From assembly GCA_023388235.1 (NCBI GenBank), contig JAEWGQ010000119.1, positions 1 through 15,221 of the forward strand: a stretch of DNA of 15,221 nucleotides. The letters run 5' to 3'. The DNA is from Actinomycetes bacterium (GTDB lineage Bacteria; Actinomycetota; Actinomycetes; Actinomycetales; Cellulomonadaceae). A program made the translations under genes and the position numbers. Below, piece by piece: positions 14,235 through 15,221 of the stretch (the first letter of the stretch is position 1; each line of letters starts with the position of its first letter). Under the pieces are notes generated by a model. The model ran no database searches, was not told the origin of the DNA, and saw nothing but the letters and a program-made list of their open reading frames with translations.

Positions 14235-15221
14235 ATGGCTTCCTCGCCCGACGACCGCGACCCGGGCGACGCGCGCGTCCCGCCGGACCGCCGCGTCCCG
14301 CTCGGCGCGCTGGAGCTCCTCGACGCGGTGGACGCGCACGGGTCGCTGTCGGCGGCGGCGCGCGCCCTCGGGCTGGCGCAACCCTCGGTCAGCACCGGCC
14401 TGCGGCGGCTGGAACGGCAGACGGGCCTGACGCTCGTCACCCGCGCGGCCTCGGGGACGCGGCTCACCGGCGCCGGGGCCGCGCTCCTGGCCCGGGGGCG
14501 CGACGTGCTCGCGGCGTCGGACGCGCTGGAGCGCGAGGTCGTGGCGCTGCGCACCGCGCAGCAGGGCCGCGTCCAGGTGGCCGCGAGCCTGAGCGTGGCG
14601 GAGTACCTGGTGCCCGGCTGGCTCGCCTCCCGGCCGGCGGGATCGGCCGTGGTCGACCTGGTGGTCGCGAACTCCCGGGACGTCATGGACGCCGTGCTGC
14701 ACGGGCGGGCGGACCTCGGTTTCGTCGAGGGCCCGGACGTCGCGGACGGGCTCGAGGCCCGGGACCTCGCCGCGGACGAGCTCGTGGTCGTGGTCGCGCC
14801 GGGCCACCCGTGGGCGCGCCGGCGCCGGCCGCTCACCGCCGCGGAGCTCGCGGCCGCCCCGCTCGCGGTGCGGGAGTCGGGCTCGGGGACCCGGGCGGTG
14901 CTCGAGCGGGCGCTCGCCGCGGCCGGTCACCCGCCGACGGGCTCGCCCGCGCAGCTCGGGTCGACGTCGGCGGTCAAGAACGTGGTGCGGGGCGGGACCG
15001 CCGCCGCCGTGCTGTCGCGTCTGACTGTCGCGGACGAGGTCGCGCGCGGGGACCTGCGCGTGGTGCCCGTCGAGGGCGTGGACCTGCGCCGGACGCTCCG
15101 GGTGGTGTGGGTCCGGGGCCGGCGGCTGCCGCCGGCGGTGCGGGAGCTGGCCGAGCACGTCCTGCGCGAGGCGGGGCGCACGCCGCGTCCGGGGCGCACG
15201 CCGCGTCCGGGGCGCACGCCG
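14235..15221 (+). CDS. yeiE: LysR-type regulator, YeiE-like (329 codons, open at the right edge)
   Basis: The frame runs from ATG at 14235 to the window edge without a stop. A 20-residue acidic/Pro-rich tail precedes the winged HTH (about 22-80; GSLSAAARALGLAQPSVS at 36-53, then LRRLERQTGLTLVTR). The effector domain aligns by eye with E. coli YeiE: SVAEYLVPGWLA, ANSRDVMDAVLHGRADLGFV followed by EGPDV, DELVVVVAPGHPW, RESGSGTRAVLE, LGSTSAVKNVVRGG and LSRLTVADEVARGDL. YeiE proteins regulate the divergent yeiH gene, and enterobacterial YeiE has been reported to respond to sulfite; the ligand here is inferred. The conserved protein would end near ELAEHVLREAG. Beyond that comes a repeated GRTPRP tail encoded by an 18-bp tandem repeat. 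The true C-terminus is not visible. Confidence 0.92.
   Translation, partial: MASSPDDRDPGDARVPPDRRVPLGALELLDAVDAHGSLSAAARALGLAQPSVSTGLRRLERQTGLTLVTRAASGTRLTGAGAALLARGRDVLAASDALEREVVALRTAQQGRVQVAASLSVAEYLVPGWLASRPAGSAVVDLVVANSRDVMDAVLHGRADLGFVEGPDVADGLEARDLAADELVVVVAPGHPWARRRRPLTAAELAAAPLAVRESGSGTRAVLERALAAAGHPPTGSPAQLGSTSAVKNVVRGGTAAAVLSRLTVADEVARGDLRVVPVEGVDLRRTLRVVWVRGRRLPPAVRELAEHVLREAGRTPRPGRTPRPGRTP
15173..15221 (+). repeat. 18-bp tandem repeat at the 3' end of the yeiE-like gene
   Basis: The unit GGGGCGCACGCCGCGTCC occurs at 15173-15190 and 15191-15208, and 13 bases of a third copy reach the window edge; copies are identical. As 18 is a multiple of three, each unit adds the hexapeptide GRTPRP in frame, so copy number can change without disturbing the gene. 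More copies may lie outside the window. Confidence 0.85.

Overview
The window is very GC-rich, with codons ending almost always in G or C and frequent GTG starts. This points to an actinobacterium, and the gene content fits the Cellulomonas-like Micrococcales; that placement is an inference from style and content, not from a marker gene. Most of the window is conserved chromosomal housekeeping sequence. The exception is a compact secreted-toxin cassette near the left end.

Layout. Positions 1-375 (minus) hold the first 125 codons or so of an ABC-F ATPase. A 367-base gap follows. Positions 743-3152 (plus) hold three genes joined by 4-base overlaps: a small EspC/WXG100-like protein ending in a YxxxD motif, a 517-residue protein with an N-terminal type VII secretion signal domain and a separate C-terminal effector domain, and a Trp-rich cytosolic protein in the immunity-gene position. 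Positions 3277-7554 encode the DEAH RNA helicase HrpA. Positions 7725-8369 encode DNA-3-methyladenine glycosylase I (Tag). Positions 8413-11961 form a methionine unit: promoter, SAM-clan riboswitch, metF, metE. MetF makes the 5-methyl-tetrahydrofolate that MetE uses to methylate homocysteine, and the riboswitch lets SAM shut the unit off. A perfect 14-bp hairpin separates metE from a convergent hsp20 gene (12043-12498, minus). A CIRCE (HrcA) operator overlies the hsp20 promoter, and the hsp20 leader is structured. Then come a MutT-like Nudix hydrolase (minus) and a divergent pair: a YeiH-type membrane protein (minus) and a YeiE-type LysR regulator (plus). The regulator runs off the right edge through an 18-bp in-frame tandem repeat.

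The most interesting items are: the toxin cassette, whose C-terminal domain I cannot assign with certainty and whose GC falls from about 77% to about 68% between modules by hand count; the riboswitch, which has a SAM-I-like kink-turn but no P4 helix and whose P1 helix overlaps the ribosome binding site; the two-layer hsp20 control region; and a recurring leaderless-gene signature (YANNNT, exactly six bases, then the start codon) at four genes. No tRNA, rRNA, CRISPR array, insertion sequence or transposase was seen.
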